From: Chloroflexota bacterium
Lineage (GTDB): Bacteria; Chloroflexota; Limnocylindria; Limnocylindrales; CSP1-4
DNA: 14,156 bases
Assembly: GCA_021789355.1 (NCBI GenBank)
Contig: JAJYJR010000077.1
Span: forward strand, 1 to 14,156
Direction of reading: 5' to 3'
Shown here piece after piece: positions 13,683-14,156 of the stretch. Position numbers and translations under genes: made by a program. Numbering within the stretch: the stretch's first letter is position 1; each line of letters begins with the position of its first letter. The notes below the pieces were generated by a model that was not told where the DNA came from, searched no databases, and saw only the letters and a list, made by a program, of their open reading frames with translations.

Positions 13683-14156
13683 TCACGCCCCACCAGATGG
13701 CGACGCCTCCTCCTCGGGGGGCGGCGCGACGCCGTGCCGACCGCTCCGGCGCGTTGCTGTCCCGTCCGTGCCGGCAGAATGCGTGCGCGGTCCACGACCG
13801 TCGGCCGGGCGCCTCGGCCACGGATGCCGCCACCGGTCCAGCGCCTCGTAGTGATCGGGGTAGAGTTGATCGTTCAGGATCGTCTTCGCCACGCGTCGGA
13901 GCCCGAGCCGCTCGGCGTGGACGTACCCCGCGTCGGGCACCTGCGCGCGCCGGAAGACGTCCTCGATACGGACGTCGTACCCGTGCGCATGCTCGGCCCG
14001 CAGCTCGATCGCCGCGCACGCGATCGCTTGCCGCCACATCAGGAGCCGGGCGCGGGCGTGGCGAACGGTCTTGAGCGGAAGGCGGGGATCGCCGTGGCCG
14101 TAATCGAAGGAGAGGATGATCCGATCGCCGAGGAACCGGGACCCGCAGGTCGCGCA
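13683..14156 (-). CDS. Unrecognised protein, 3' part, runs off the window
   Basis: A minus-strand frame is open from the right edge of the window to its stop at 13683-13685, giving at least 157 residues. Protein-like segments include FLGDRIILSFDYGHGDPRLP, LLMWRQAIACAAIELRAEHA, VRIEDVFRRAQVPDAGYVHA and KTILNDQLYPDHYEALDRWR. The last ~45 residues are Arg/Gly/Pro-rich and may be a disordered tail or read-through beyond the original end. An internal ATG at 14039 is not the start, because the coding character continues upstream. I do not recognise the family. Bases 13550-13682 between this gene and the glycosylase show no gene. Confidence 0.55.
   Translation of the reverse strand, partial: CATCGSRFLGDRIILSFDYGHGDPRLPLKTVRHARARLLMWRQAIACAAIELRAEHAHGYDVRIEDVFRRAQVPDAGYVHAERLGLRRVAKTILNDQLYPDHYEALDRWRHPWPRRPADGRGPRTHSAGTDGTATRRSGRHGVAPPPEEEASPSGGA

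Noticed and set aside
12617..13795. 392-codon minus-strand frame opposite the DNA glycosylase
   Set aside because: No motif and Arg-rich composition; the plus-strand frame carries ordered glycosylase motifs.
1..14156. CRISPR arrays, tRNA or rRNA genes
   Set aside because: No regularly spaced repeats and no tRNA-like cloverleaf or rRNA segments were seen by eye on either strand.

Overview
The window is GC-rich bacterial DNA whose real genes use mostly G or C at third codon positions and many GTG starts. An F420-type luciferase-like oxidoreductase, a lipoprotein-type sugar-binding protein and a DasR/HutC-like operator suggest a high-GC Gram-positive or related lineage (Actinomycetota or Chloroflexota). 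The sequence alone does not decide between these.

Left part (1-1331): the last codons of an IS630-type transposase, then a translationally coupled pair on the minus strand. This pair is a YheO/DauR-like PAS-HTH regulator followed by a RidA-family enamine/imine deaminase.

Middle (1488-5716): a luciferase-like (LLM) oxidoreductase gene appears split in two. Its first ~20 codons lie at 1488-1556 and the remainder begins near 4901, both on the plus strand, and each holds what the other lacks. Between them lies ~3.3 kb with a tightly packed three-gene operon: a TIGR04255-family protein, a protein with an XRE-like HTH segment, and a protein with an S-x-x-C-D segment. No transposase or integrase is seen in the insert. 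Remnants of other genes may flank the operon. This cassette is the most interesting and least explained part of the window.

Right-centre (5795-11743): a six-gene minus-strand operon for uptake and catabolism of a sugar or polyol. In transcription order it holds an SDR polyol-type dehydrogenase, an ABC substrate-binding lipoprotein, a permease, a single-domain ATPase (FrcBCA type), an FGGY xylulokinase-like kinase and a GntR/HutC regulator. A HAD sugar-phosphatase-like gene (11907-12578) is divergent. Between the two lies a perfect 34-bp palindrome built from two inverted DasR-like half sites, the likely operator. The inferred route is import, oxidation of a polyol to a ketose, phosphorylation by the kinase, and sensing of a phosphosugar by the GntR protein.

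Right end: a MUG/TDG-like DNA glycosylase with no ATG, GTG or TTG at the expected start, and the 3' part of an unrecognised minus-strand gene that runs off the window.
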